DNA of 64,000 nucleotides from Gammaproteobacteria bacterium (GCA_024279945.1 JAJRRA010000045.1:1-64000); one strand, 5' to 3'. Counted from the stretch's first letter, positions 32,955 through 43,371 are shown. Program-made: numbers and translations. Notes: generated from the sequence alone by a model not told the origin.

Positions 32955-35186
32955 ATGCCACTTTCAAAAAGAATTTCACCAAATCAATTATCATCTTTAA
33001 ATTTTCGTAAACGGTTAAATACATGCCTGTTTACGGGCGTTTTGATGCTCGCTCTGATACCGGTTTGTCATGCCCAGGAAATGCAACTTGAAGAGGTAGT
33101 GGTAACGGCTTTGAAACGATCAAGCTCGTTGCAGGACACTCCCATAAGTATATCCGCCTTGACTGGAGATACCCTGGATAAGCTGGGTGCAAATAGTTTT
33201 ATCGACTATGTTAACCACGTCCCGGGGTTGACAATTGTGGACGAGGGGCCCGGTTTCCGACGCCTGGTTATCCGTGGTGTTCAGGGGGTTGGGGAAGCTC
33301 AGGTAGGTCTTTATTACGATGAAACTCCGGTGACCGGAGCACCCAGTTCCGGCAATAACGCCGGTGCTTCTCAACCGGATTTCAGGCTATTTGATGTCGA
33401 ACGAGTAGAGGTGTTGCGTGGGCCACAGGGGACGCTATACGGTGCCGGCTCCATGGGTGGAACAGTTCGTGTAATTGCCAATAAGCCGGATTCCACAAAA
33501 TTTGAAGCGTTGGCTGAGGCCGAGTTTTCATCAACAAGAAATGCCGGTCTGGGATATCAGGTAAAAGGTATGGTTAATATCCCCATCATAGAAGGCAAAC
33601 TCGCCGGACGTGCCGTGGCATTTTATGAAGATACCGATGGTTTCATTGACAACGGTCGGCTCGGTCTAAAGGGCATCAACGATGCGAAAATTCGGGGAGG
33701 ACGTTTTTCCCTGCGCTTTGATGTCAATGACAGTTTCAACTTAATCGCCACTGCTTATATTCAACGGACAGATCTTGGCGCGTCTAATGCCTTTTCCAAG
33801 CCGAGTGGTGACTTGCTGGCCATCGATTTCGTCAAAACTGATCATAAAGATGATTTTGAGATCTTCAATATTACGGGTAGTTATGATTTTGACTGGGGCA
33901 ATTTCCTATTTACATCTTCTTACTACAATCGGGACACATCCAGGAATATCGACACTACGGACTTCCTGATGGGGCTTGTTGGCATCCCTGTGCCACCGCT
34001 TGGATCACCAACCCCGGTAATACCGGGCCTTATACCTGCCATGGTACGTCCGACAGATGACATTAATATTTGGAGTCATGAAATACGTTTGAATTCGTCG
34101 GGTGAGAACCGACTTAATTGGACTATTGGCGGTTTTTTACAAGATCGGCAAAGCAATCTCACTAACCAGGTTCTCCCCACCGATATTAAGGGTGACATAC
34201 CATCACCGATGGTTGAGTTATTTACCCGTACCGCCGCCGAAAATTTGAAGCAAAAAGCGGTATTTGGTGAAATTTCCTATGACGTATTGGAAAGCTTCAC
34301 ACTGACTTTTGGCGCGCGTTATTTTGATGTGAAAAAAGTCAATAATTCAGCCGTAACCGTGGGTTTTGGACCGTTCCCACCGGGACCTGGCCCCGAATTA
34401 AATTATGATGACGATGGTGTGCTGCTTAAATTCCACGGCAAATACGTTATCAATGAGAATGCAATGATATACGCACAGGCTGCTGAGGGATTCCGTGTTG
34501 GCGGCGCCAATCAAAAAACACTTGTCGAAGTGCCTGATTCATATGGTTCAGATAGTTTATGGAGCTACGAAATCGGTGCCAAAACCAGTTGGCTGGACAA
34601 TCACTTAAACGTTAATATCGCTGCCTATTACATTGATTGGAAAGACATCCAAACACCCGCGTCTATCGGACCGTTTAATTTCATAAGCAACGCTGGCGGG
34701 GCTAGAATCCAGGGTGTAGAAATAGAAATATTCAGCCAACTGACGAACAGCTTCAGCATCGACGGGAACTTGACGTTATCTTCTTCGAAGTTGACAGAGG
34801 ATCAAGACCCTGCATTCATCGCCAATCCAGGCAGAAAGGGGGATAATATCCCCTATGTACCAGACATAACGGCCTCTTTATCCGCACAGTATGTTCGTTC
34901 AGTCTTCAGCGACCTGGAGGGGTTAATAAGGCTGGATATGAGCTACACTGGAGGTTCTGCATCGAAATTTAATCCTGCCGATGTTTATTATGAAACATTA
35001 GACAGCTATTTTTTGGCACAAGTGAAAGTTGGGATCACGTCCGAAGATTGGGCTGTATATTTATTTGCACACAATCTATTTGATAAACGCGCGGAGGTTA
35101 GAATACTCAGCGACCAGTTCCGCACCCAGACTCAATTTACCGTACAGCCCAGAACATTCGGTTTGACATTCCGAAAATCTTTTTAG
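32955..35186 (+). CDS. TonB-dependent outer membrane receptor
   Basis: A 743-aa protein. The signal peptide ends near A40 (PVCHA), followed by the TonB box region MQLEEVVVTALKR. The plug domain is at about 50-170 (DTPISISALTGD, VEVLRGPQGTLYGAGSMGGTVRV) and a 22-strand-type barrel follows, ending in the aromatic GLTFRKSF (terminal F). It is of the type seen for many organic substrates, not specific to iron. It has a GAGAGGG binding site just before the ATG. Confidence 0.9.
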   Translation: MPLSKRISPNQLSSLNFRKRLNTCLFTGVLMLALIPVCHAQEMQLEEVVVTALKRSSSLQDTPISISALTGDTLDKLGANSFIDYVNHVPGLTIVDEGPGFRRLVIRGVQGVGEAQVGLYYDETPVTGAPSSGNNAGASQPDFRLFDVERVEVLRGPQGTLYGAGSMGGTVRVIANKPDSTKFEALAEAEFSSTRNAGLGYQVKGMVNIPIIEGKLAGRAVAFYEDTDGFIDNGRLGLKGINDAKIRGGRFSLRFDVNDSFNLIATAYIQRTDLGASNAFSKPSGDLLAIDFVKTDHKDDFEIFNITGSYDFDWGNFLFTSSYYNRDTSRNIDTTDFLMGLVGIPVPPLGSPTPVIPGLIPAMVRPTDDINIWSHEIRLNSSGENRLNWTIGGFLQDRQSNLTNQVLPTDIKGDIPSPMVELFTRTAAENLKQKAVFGEISYDVLESFTLTFGARYFDVKKVNNSAVTVGFGPFPPGPGPELNYDDDGVLLKFHGKYVINENAMIYAQAAEGFRVGGANQKTLVEVPDSYGSDSLWSYEIGAKTSWLDNHLNVNIAAYYIDWKDIQTPASIGPFNFISNAGGARIQGVEIEIFSQLTNSFSIDGNLTLSSSKLTEDQDPAFIANPGRKGDNIPYVPDITASLSAQYVRSVFSDLEGLIRLDMSYTGGSASKFNPADVYYETLDSYFLAQVKVGITSEDWAVYLFAHNLFDKRAEVRILSDQFRTQTQFTVQPRTFGLTFRKSF

Positions 35187-35318
35187 GTATAAACACCCTT
35201 TCGGTTAAGTGTACTTCCGGAATCAGCAGCTGTTATTTGAATTACCTGGCGCATAACAATTGAGCACCTTCGATACGAACAATTCAACATTACTAACTTA
35301 AGCAACGGTCGATCAAAT

Positions 35319-36299
35319 ATGTGGATTTTGAGCAGGGAAGATGTAATAACACTTTTGCCCATGGATGAATGTATCGATGTAATTAGTAAAGCCATGCGGG
35401 CGACGTCTTCTGGAGATGTATTTCTACCATCACGTACTGCTATGAGTGTCCCTTTTGCTCACAACGCAATGCTTGGATACATGCCGGGTTATTTGAAGCA
35501 GCCGGTATGTTTTGGTGCAAAGCTAATTACTGTCTTTCCCTTGAATAAACAAAACGGTCATCAGTCACATTCCGGGGTGATTGTTCTTTTTGAGCCTGAA
35601 ACCGGCCAAACACAAGCCATAATTCATGCAGGTGAAATTACTGCTATTCGAACGGCCGCAGCAAGTGCCGTCGCCACACAGATGTTAGCGAGAGAAGATG
35701 CCAGTCACCTTACAATTCTTGGGAATGGTGAACAGGGACATCAACATCTTATCGCCATGAGTGAAATCAGGAATATCACTCATGTACGAATTTGGGGAAG
35801 ATCGTTTAGCCATGCTCAACAATTCGCGACCCAATTTTCAAAACAATATGGTATTGATATCGAGGCAATTGAAGATATCGAAATTGCAGTTAAATCTGCA
35901 GATATCATTTGTACAACCACTTCATCTTGCAAGCCTCTTTTGAAAGGCAGTTGGCTGGCGCAAGGCACACATATAAATGCAGTTGGCGCGAGCCTCGCTG
36001 ATCAGGCGGAAGTCGATATAGAAGCTGTAAAACGCTCACGATTCTATGTTGATTATAAACCTTTGGCAAAAGAACAAGCTGGAGAATACCTTAATGCTTT
36101 GGCAGCCAACACCATTAACGAGGAACATATGATTGGGGAGATTGGTGAAGTCCTGTTGGGCAAGGTAAAGGGCAGGACATCTTCAAATGAGATTACTCTC
36201 TACAAATCTCTTGGTGTAGCCACACAAGATCTTGCTGCTTCTATTTATGTCTATGAGAAAGCTATTCACCAAAATATCGGATGGCAAGTAGATTTCTGA
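35319..36299 (+). CDS. ornithine cyclodeaminase / mu-crystallin family oxidoreductase
   Basis: A 326-aa protein with NAD(P)-binding Rossmann motif LGNGEQGHQHL near residue 138 and the substrate-side ITAIRTAAASAVATQ near 107-121. The family includes ornithine cyclodeaminase, alanine dehydrogenase, ketimine reductase and enzymes making or breaking amino-acid-derived imines. It lies 132 bp downstream of the TonB receptor, same strand, with its own short leader. It probably processes the imported amino acid-like substrate. Confidence 0.85.
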   Translation: MWILSREDVITLLPMDECIDVISKAMRATSSGDVFLPSRTAMSVPFAHNAMLGYMPGYLKQPVCFGAKLITVFPLNKQNGHQSHSGVIVLFEPETGQTQAIIHAGEITAIRTAAASAVATQMLAREDASHLTILGNGEQGHQHLIAMSEIRNITHVRIWGRSFSHAQQFATQFSKQYGIDIEAIEDIEIAVKSADIICTTTSSCKPLLKGSWLAQGTHINAVGASLADQAEVDIEAVKRSRFYVDYKPLAKEQAGEYLNALAANTINEEHMIGEIGEVLLGKVKGRTSSNEITLYKSLGVATQDLAASIYVYEKAIHQNIGWQVDF

Positions 36300-36437
36300 A
36301 CAGGCAGAATTATCCCGGTGGTGGTCCGGGTTCTGGATAGTAACCCGCTGTGCCAGATTTTCAAGCACACACTCTATTCGCTACAAAATGTTGCCATTTT
36401 TGCCATCATTTTCTCTCTAAAAATACTGCATAAATTT

Positions 36438-36446
36438 TGCTATAGT
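36438..36446 (+). promoter_or_regulatory. possible extended -10 promoter (TGC-TATAGT)
   Basis: TGCTATAGT, 48 bases before the first secreted paralogue, in an AT-rich stretch. A clear -35 is not present. The hairpin-like CCCGG...CCGGG at about 36314-36331 could end the upstream operon. Confidence 0.3.
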
Positions 36447-36493
36447 CAAAAATCAGATTTCTTTAACAAGAACCAGAAGAGAGGGGGACAAAC

Positions 36494-37449
36494 ATGATCC
36501 GCGCACGCTCATACCTGTATATTTTCCTGTGTTGCGCCCTGGCTGCCGCACTTTTTCCGGCACCGTTTCGGCGCAGGACAACCTTTTGACCAATGGAGGA
36601 TTCGATCAGGATTTGTCGGGCTGGGAGAATCCCTGGGGCAACCGGGGCGAATGGAACTCACTGGATGCCGCCGGTAGCGCGTCGTCGGGTTCGGCGCTGC
36701 TCTATAACGAAGGTGAGAGTAACGGTGGAGTACCAACGGTTCTGGTTCAATGTTACAAGTTCAGAGGGGATGGAGATTTCGAATGGGGAGGGCAGGTTCG
36801 CGTCCTCCCGGGTCAGCCGAATGGGACTTCTGCCCAAATTTTCATTGCCACCTATAATACGGATAATTGTGCAGGAGAGTCGCTGGAAAGAAGCAGCGTC
36901 GGTTCGCCAGCCGTTGGTAGCTGGCTTCTGGTCAATAAACGAATCACCGCCAGTATCTCCACTTCCAGCATTGGGATTTCACTCGGTGTGCTCAAACCGA
37001 GCGGAGAGACAGCAACTGCCAGCGGCTATTTTGATAACGTATTCCTGCGCCAGTCAGATACCGGATTTCGCCTGATCGATGAAAGGTTTTCGGGATCCTG
37101 GTACAACCCTGACTTTCCCGGCCAGGGCATCATTATCGACATCTCACGCGTCATTAAACTGTTTTTTGGTGGTTGGTACACCTGGACTACAACGCCGGGC
37201 GAAATCGACTGGATGACCTTGCAGGGAGAGTTCACGGGTGAACTCGCAAAGCTCAAGATCTACCGCAGCAGTGGGGGCAAGTTCGTTGATCCGGCGGCCG
37301 TTACGACGGTGCCGGTTGGTGTGGCCGAAATTCGCTTCATAAGTTGCACCGAGGCTGAGTTCTTCTTCCAGTTCGACGGTGAAGCCAACGTCACAACGGT
37401 GCCCCTTACGCGGCTTACGCCGCCGTTCAGAGGTTGCGAAGAAGAGTGA
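36494..37449 (+). pseudogene. secreted two-domain protein, paralogue 1, frame broken in the signal peptide
   Basis: ATG 36494 (with GAGGGGG upstream) reads MIRARSYLYIFLCCALAAALF and then stops after 31 codons. One added T in the T run 36552-36556 gives ...ALFSGTVSA-QDNLLTNGG and joins the open frame to 37449 (about 318 aa). The mature part resembles the next gene throughout: a galactose-binding-like module (NGGFDQDLSGW), then a domain with GSWYNPDFPGQG and GGWYTW. As read, the exported form cannot be made. Confidence 0.75.
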
Positions 37450-37484
37450 TGTCTTTAATACATACAAGAATCGAGGGAACAAAC

Positions 37485-38438
37485 ATGACCCGCGTACGCC
37501 CATATCTGAATATTGCCCTGTTTTGCACCCTGGCTGCGGTGCTTTTTTCCGGCTCCGCACTGGCAGGTGAGAACTATTTGACCAATGGAGGGTTTGATGA
37601 GGATCTGTCGGTCTGGGTTAACACCTGGGATCGGCGGGGCGAGTGGGATCCACTCGATGCCGCCGGGGATCCGGCTTCAGGTTCAGCTCTGCTCTATAAC
37701 GAAGGTGAGAGCAATGGTGCGACACCATTAGTGCTGGATCAATGTGTCCGGTTTGGTGGTGCGCAGTCTCTCGAATGGGGGGGGCAGGTCCGCATCCCAT
37801 CAGATCAGCCGAATGGGACTACCCCCAATATTTTCTTCCTGACCTTTCCTGAGGACAATTGCGGCGGAAGTTTTCTGCAATTGGAAAATGTCGGTACACA
37901 GACCGTTGGCGACTGGGTTGCAATCAACAACCAGGTCATCACCGACCCTGCTACTGCCAGCATTAGGATTTCGCTTGGCCTGTCCAAACCAAATGGTGAG
38001 ACAGCAACTGCCAGCAGCTATTTTGACGATGTCTACCTGCGCCGGACTGATTCCACCTACCGTTTCATCGACGACAGGATGACGGGGTCCTGGTACAACC
38101 CTGACTTTCCCGGCCAGGGCTTTGTTGTCGACATTTCACCCAGCATCAGCCTGTTTTTCGGTGGTTGGTACACCTGGACCGACACGCCGGGCGCTATCGA
38201 CTGGATGACCTTGCAGGGAGAGTTCTCGGGTGAGGTCGCAAATCTCAAGATCTACCGTAGCAGTGGGGGCAAGTTCCTCGATCCAACGGAAGTCACCACG
38301 GTGCCGATTGGTGTGGCCGAGGTTCGCTTCATAAGTTGCACTGAGGCTGAACTCTTATACAAGTTCGATGGTGAAGGCGATTTCACTCTGATGCCCCTGA
38401 TGCGGCTCCTGCCGGCGTTCTATGACTGCGTCGACTGA
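37485..38438 (+). CDS. secreted two-domain protein, paralogue 2
   Basis: A 317-aa protein from ATG 37485 (GAGGGAAC upstream). The signal peptide ends near ALAGEN (about residue 26). The first domain (NYLTNGGFDEDLSVW, residues about 28-190) looks like a carbohydrate-binding CBM4/9-type jelly roll. The second (about 195-317) has GSWYNPDFPGQGFVVDIS and LFFGGWYTW, a repeated-type domain common in secreted gammaproteobacterial proteins of unknown role. It lies 35 bp after paralogue 1; same layout and clear sequence similarity show a tandem duplication. Confidence 0.75.
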   Translation: MTRVRPYLNIALFCTLAAVLFSGSALAGENYLTNGGFDEDLSVWVNTWDRRGEWDPLDAAGDPASGSALLYNEGESNGATPLVLDQCVRFGGAQSLEWGGQVRIPSDQPNGTTPNIFFLTFPEDNCGGSFLQLENVGTQTVGDWVAINNQVITDPATASIRISLGLSKPNGETATASSYFDDVYLRRTDSTYRFIDDRMTGSWYNPDFPGQGFVVDISPSISLFFGGWYTWTDTPGAIDWMTLQGEFSGEVANLKIYRSSGGKFLDPTEVTTVPIGVAEVRFISCTEAELLYKFDGEGDFTLMPLMRLLPAFYDCVD

Positions 38439-38512
38439 CGTGCCACAGCAGCTCCGCGCAGAGGGGTTACGCAGCACGGTAGTCTTGTAATCAGGGGGCA
38501 GCCAGGGATGAT

Positions 38513-39376
38513 ATGAAATTTCACATCATCACGGCCATGTACAACGTGGATGAATGGATCGAGGAGAACATTCAGGCGCTGAAAGATCAGACCCATGCCA
38601 ATTTTCAGGCAATTCTGGTCGATGATATGTCGACGGACAAAACAGTAGTTCAGGTTAAAGCGGCTATTGAGGGTGACGACCGGTTCTGTTTGATCATCAA
38701 CCGGGAAAAGAAATACAAAACCCGTAATGTAGTGGAAGCGATTGAAGCCGCCCGTCCGGACGATGAAGACGTGCTGGTGTTGGTGGATGGCGATGACAAA
38801 CTGGCGCATCCGAATGTGCTGAAGAAGCTGGCAGATGTTTATCGACAACATGATTGCTGGATGACTTACGGTTCCTACGAGAACTCACAGGGTGTTCGAC
38901 ACAAACACTGCATTCCTTATCAGCAGAGTGTTATCAGAAACAACCGCTACCGGAAATCAGCGTGGCTGGCCGGGCATTTAAAGACGTTCAAATATAAATT
39001 GTGGAACAAGCTGGATCTGGATGTTGTCATGGTCAGCGATCAGGAAATAAAACAGGTTCTGCGCAGATGTGTGTGGAAACTGCAGTTTCGCCGCTGGAAT
39101 CAGTGGAAGGACATCAAGGCTGAAGATTTACGTGACCGGTCCGGGAAGTTCATCAGACGCATTGATGACAAGGCGTTCTCCTATCCCATGTTGGAAATGT
39201 CCGGTGACCGGGCCTGCTTTATTGATGAAATACTGTATATCTTTCGCTCCGAGCGTTCGCCTTACGATGGGCCGGACAAAAATTATGGTGAGGACAAGAG
39301 TGAAAAATGGCACACGCGTTTGATACGGGAAGTTCTCGCCCATAAAAAGTCCTACAAAAGACTGGATCAGCTATAA
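38513..39376 (+). CDS. glycosyltransferase family 2
   Basis: A 287-aa GT-A protein. It begins MKFHIITAMYNVDEWIEENI with ILVDDMSTDKTV (nucleotide binding) and LVDGDDKLAHP (metal-binding DxD-like DGDD near residue 90). The C-terminal part is basic. It has no membrane helix. The ATG follows AGGGATGAT, 74 bp after the secreted paralogue; it might glycosylate a surface polymer, which I infer only. Confidence 0.85.
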   Translation: MKFHIITAMYNVDEWIEENIQALKDQTHANFQAILVDDMSTDKTVVQVKAAIEGDDRFCLIINREKKYKTRNVVEAIEAARPDDEDVLVLVDGDDKLAHPNVLKKLADVYRQHDCWMTYGSYENSQGVRHKHCIPYQQSVIRNNRYRKSAWLAGHLKTFKYKLWNKLDLDVVMVSDQEIKQVLRRCVWKLQFRRWNQWKDIKAEDLRDRSGKFIRRIDDKAFSYPMLEMSGDRACFIDEILYIFRSERSPYDGPDKNYGEDKSEKWHTRLIREVLAHKKSYKRLDQL

Positions 39377-39384
39377 AAACCGAT

Positions 39385-39411
39385 GGGGTCAGGTTCGCAG
39401 AATCTGACCCC
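39385..39411. repeat. REP-like hairpin
   Basis: A 12-bp stem (GGGGTCAGGTTC at 39385-39396 and GAATCTGACCCC at 39400-39411, one G-T pair) with a GCA loop. No T tract follows. Such GGGGTCAG hairpins recur in gammaproteobacterial genomes between genes; a bidirectional terminator role is possible. Confidence 0.55.
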
Positions 39412-39507
39412 GGTCCGGTCCGGAGCGCGAAGCGATTTCAGCCTGGTTTACCGCCTATTCTTACAAAGTGTATCAATAACAGGACCCGCCTTGGTGCAAT
39501 GTGCAGG

Positions 39508-40521
39508 CTAGAACTTTGCACCCACGCCAATAGCCAGGGTGGTGTCATCTTTTGACGCACCGGTGGCCGGCTCTGTTTCATAGTCATAGCGCAAGGAGAT
39601 TTTGGCGTAAACGTTGCTGATGATATCGAACTGGAAACCGGTGTTGGTTTTCAGAATGGCATTGTTATCACCATAAAACTGGTAGTTCAGTTTCTGATCA
39701 TGGAAGAACGAGATGGCGCCATCGTGGAAACGGTGTGTATAGATTAAATTCCACAAGCCGACTGAGCCACTGTCTGACAGGCCACCGATCTTCTCGTTTG
39801 AGTAACCGGTGCCAAAACTGAATGTCAGGAAGCGGCTTGAGTCATTCAGCAGGTCACGCCCGGCCAGCACACCCAGCGTGTAACGATAGGAGAGATCCCG
39901 GATCGGGTCCCGCTCGTAAGTCGCTGTCGCGCCCACGTACCAGGGGTCGTTGAACAACCAGTTGTACTGGTAGTTGAACAGGTCCTGTTTTTTGGTGCTG
40001 ATACCATCGGTCTCGTCACGGCGGAAGGTCAGTTCGGCCAGGTGGCGGTGATCGCCCAGCCTGAGCTTTGTATCTGTAAAGAGCAGGGTGTTCTGGCTGT
40101 CGGTATTGCCGCTGTTAAAGGTCGCGTTGACGTCTACCTGTGATGAACGACTGTAATAACTTTCCGGCTCAGTGGCCCGGGCCAGATCCGTCAGGCCAAT
40201 GGTCATTTCAGTGCCATCAATAATGAGGATCTGTCCTTCTTCTGATGCGCCGCCAAGCTGTCCACTGACCTTGCTGCCATCGGCCAGTTCGATTTCAAAT
40301 TGAAGCTCACCATCGATCGAAACGACCGCGGCGATATCCACCCCGTATTCGCTTGCATAGCTGGGGTCGATATAGACCTTGCCATCCACGACCTTGGTCA
40401 CCTTGCCGGTAATAATGTCACCATTTTTCATAATCAGTTGACCGGCAAACGTAATGCCAGGTAACAGGAGCAGGCCAAGCAGAAGGCTGGAAACAGCCCT
40501 CCTCAAGAAAGGGAATTGCAT
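39508..40521 (-). CDS. DUF481 outer membrane beta-barrel protein
   Basis: A 337-aa protein with a signal peptide ending near A26. An N-terminal region with MKNGDIITGKVTKVVDGKVYID (Sm-like beta domain, about 28-115) precedes a barrel of the DUF481/YdiY type (about 125-337) with alternating aromatic strands. It ends in GVGAKF with a terminal Phe. It is expected in the outer membrane; function unknown. It sits 19 bp after the stop of the DUF349 gene on the same strand. Confidence 0.82.
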   Translation of the reverse strand: MQFPFLRRAVSSLLLGLLLLPGITFAGQLIMKNGDIITGKVTKVVDGKVYIDPSYASEYGVDIAAVVSIDGELQFEIELADGSKVSGQLGGASEEGQILIIDGTEMTIGLTDLARATEPESYYSRSSQVDVNATFNSGNTDSQNTLLFTDTKLRLGDHRHLAELTFRRDETDGISTKKQDLFNYQYNWLFNDPWYVGATATYERDPIRDLSYRYTLGVLAGRDLLNDSSRFLTFSFGTGYSNEKIGGLSDSGSVGLWNLIYTHRFHDGAISFFHDQKLNYQFYGDNNAILKTNTGFQFDIISNVYAKISLRYDYETEPATGASKDDTTLAIGVGAKF

Positions 40522-40540
40522 TTTTTAATCTCCAAAAGAA

Positions 40541-43371
40541 TTAATAAGAGGACGCCCTGATTTTTTCCACTCCCGAACAAAAGCGCTCGGTCCAGCGGCT
40601 GGATGGATGCAGGGAAATAAATTGGTTGATGGATACCTGTAGCGCATCTGCTGCCGGAACTTGCTGGCTGCCCATGCCTTCAAGTAGTCGCTTCATCTGG
40701 TAGTTCATGCGCGCCTCTTTGTCTTCGACCGGTGACTCGATTTCACCGAGGATTTCCAGTGCAATGCATGCTTCCAGCATTTTTTCTTCGTTTCCTTCAG
40801 CCGGACCGTCTTGCCAGAAGGATTCCAGTGCTTGCCGGTCGATGCCTTTGGGCAGTTCACTTTCTTTTGCCCAGAAGGTGGTGGCTGCATCTGTATCTGT
40901 GGTTTTTAGCGCACATGCCCTGATGCGTTCCAGAAGCTGTTGCCATCGAGCCTGTTCCTGACGGGCACGGATGCCATTGACAACATCCCGGGCCTGGCTT
41001 TCGATGTTCTGGAAGTCCTTGCCCAGGCGTTGTTGTATGGCATGGGGCAGGTCGATTTCGCGGAACTGCTGTTTCAACCCAGACAGGTCTTTCTTCAGGT
41101 GCAAACGCCGTTCATCATCATCCGAATTCAGTAAGTCCCTGGCCTGATCACGCAAGGACTCGGCCTGCTTTACGCAAGCATCGATTTCGGCGTTATTTTG
41201 ATCACGTTGCTGATCCAGACGGGCAAATACTTCATCGCAGGCTGTGCGAAGTTTCTTCCACAGCTTACGGTCGACACCGACCGGTGTCATGCCCACCTCT
41301 TTCCAGTCGCGCTGGATTCGCTTGGCCTGGTCAATGGCGTGTCGCAGGTCTTCCAGTTCGACCAATTCCTGTGCACGGGCCACCAATTCTTCCTTGAGCG
41401 CGATGTTGCGCCCATATTCTTCCTTGATATGGCCGTATATCCGGTCACAAATTGAGCGAAATGCCTTTTGGCTTTTTTTCTCCCCCTTCTGGTCTACCGG
41501 CTTGATGTTACGGAAAGCTTCCCGGGCGGTATCCAGCGTTTTCTGAACCAGGCGCCAGTCCGGTGCGGCGCCAGGCGGGCTATCCCCGGGCTCCTCGTCA
41601 TCGGTTGGCGCACCGGTGGATTGAGGCCAGGCCATTTTATTTTCATAGTCTCTCAGTTGTGCAACCAGTTGCATGCGTTGTTTGAAATTTTCCCGCCGCA
41701 GTTCAGCCTGGCGTGCGAAGGCAGCCTTACAGGGTTCAAACGCCTGATCGGCAGCCGTTTTGAATTCTTCCCACAATTGCTGGTCACGCGCGCGGGGCAG
41801 GGGGCCGAGTTGTTTCCACTCATCTTGCAGCGATTTGATTTTTGCAGCGAGCGTTACAACATTTTCCTTGCTTCCGAGCAGGGATTTCATACTGGCGCAG
41901 AGTTCTATTTTCTTGGGTTCAATGGCAAAGCCCTGCCAGTCGTGAACTTCGTTCAGACGGGCAGCCAGTGGTCGTAACTCTTGTTCAAAGAGTTGCCGTT
42001 GCCTCGGCGCCAGTGGCTTGAGGAGTCGCCTGACTTTGTTGAGAGCCCGGTCCGCGTCTTTACTGTGATTCTGGTCCAGCTCTACGCCTAGTTGGTCAAG
42101 TGCCGTGCGCACCCGCCGGATATACTTTTCCTGCCCCTGTTTCAGGGTGCTGATCTGCGTATTCAGTTGGGTTGATGCCTGGCGCAGTTGGGCTATTTGA
42201 GCAGGCGCAATAGTGAGTTGTGAATCAGGCCAGGGCAGGGAGCCTGCCCACTTGTTTACGATCCCGATCTGCCGCTGCAGGGATTGGTAGTCGGAAGAAT
42301 CCACATGGTGTGCTTCATGCAAACCTTTTCCAGTGCCGGTTTCCTGTCAATCAGGCTTTGAGCGGTTTTAAGCAGTGATCGCCAGCGTTTAACGTACTTG
42401 TGCAAAAGCTTTGATTGTTCCGGTGTACAGGGGGCACTTTTGCTTGCCGTATGCCAGCGTTTTTCCAGCTCATCCAGAAGGTCACTCAGTTGCCTAATGG
42501 TTGCGGGATCATCGAACGTTGGCGTTGACTGGTCGATTACTTTCAATTCAGCTATGAGCGCTTCGAACAATTGGTTTGCATTTGCCAGATCTGCTTGTCT
42601 TTGCTTATCCGCGACTTGTATTGCGGACAGGTCGGATAGTCGATCCCGGCAGATGGCCAGGTGGTGCTGAAATTGTTTCTCCTGAGTGGGATTTGCCCAA
42701 GCATTTACCGTTGGCCACTGTTGCACCAGCAGTTGGTAGCGGCCCTTGTATTCCGGTGAATCCACAGCTTTTGCCAGATCCTCTGCCTTCTGGGTCAGTT
42801 GCTGGACCTTTTCCCTGCATTCGGCCTCTTCCCTTTGCCTGCAATGGTACTCATCGAGCAAGGTTTTGCAGTGGCGATAGACAGCTTTGTCGTGGCCGCG
42901 GGCATGATGGAGAAGCCGGTCCAGTAATTCGATATCCCGGATGCCCTGTGCTGCGTGCAGGCGCACTCTTGCCAGCGGATGTTCACTGGCGATATCCAGA
43001 CGGAGTTCATCGTTCCTGAGTCGGGTGATGGCAGCGGTAAGCAGTTGCGGGTCGTCGGTGAGGCCTGCGATCCGGATCAGGACGGCGTCATTATCGATTG
43101 TGGCAATCTGCTCCGGGTCAGGCAGTAATTGTGCCAGGCGCTGTGCCTTCGCCTGTTTCTGCAATGCTGTCGGCAGGGTATCGATCAGTGTATCGAGGGT
43201 GTCCGGATTGCTGATGCGAGACAGGGCTCTGGCTCGTACGGCGGGGTCAGGATCCGTACTGCTCAGTTCGACAAGCACCTCCGGGTCATCCAGTTGATCA
43301 ACCGCATCCAGGCGGACCGTGGGATTTTTATGTTGCCACCCGGGGCGGTTGAGTGAATCAAACAACGACAT
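40541..43371 (-). pseudogene. DUF349 protein split by a frameshift (HEAT-like N-terminus plus DUF349 repeats)
   Basis: Two overlapping leftward frames look like one protein of about 944 aa. 42256-43371 encodes the N-terminal part (MSLFDSLNRPGWQHKNPTVR, HEAT-like repeats to about 200, then coiled coil). 40541-42322 encodes the C-terminal part with several DUF349 helical repeats (KRIQRDWKEVGMTP). The frames join at the AAA at 42321-42323 (TTT on the coding strand): one added T gives ALEKVLHEAHHV. The start is ATG 43371 (AGGAAG upstream). A TTG start in the C-terminal half is the alternative to a true break. Confidence 0.7.

Noticed and set aside
41198-41977. Plus-strand frames inside the DUF349 gene
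   Set aside because: Antisense shadows; the minus strand shows clear DUF349 repeat pattern.
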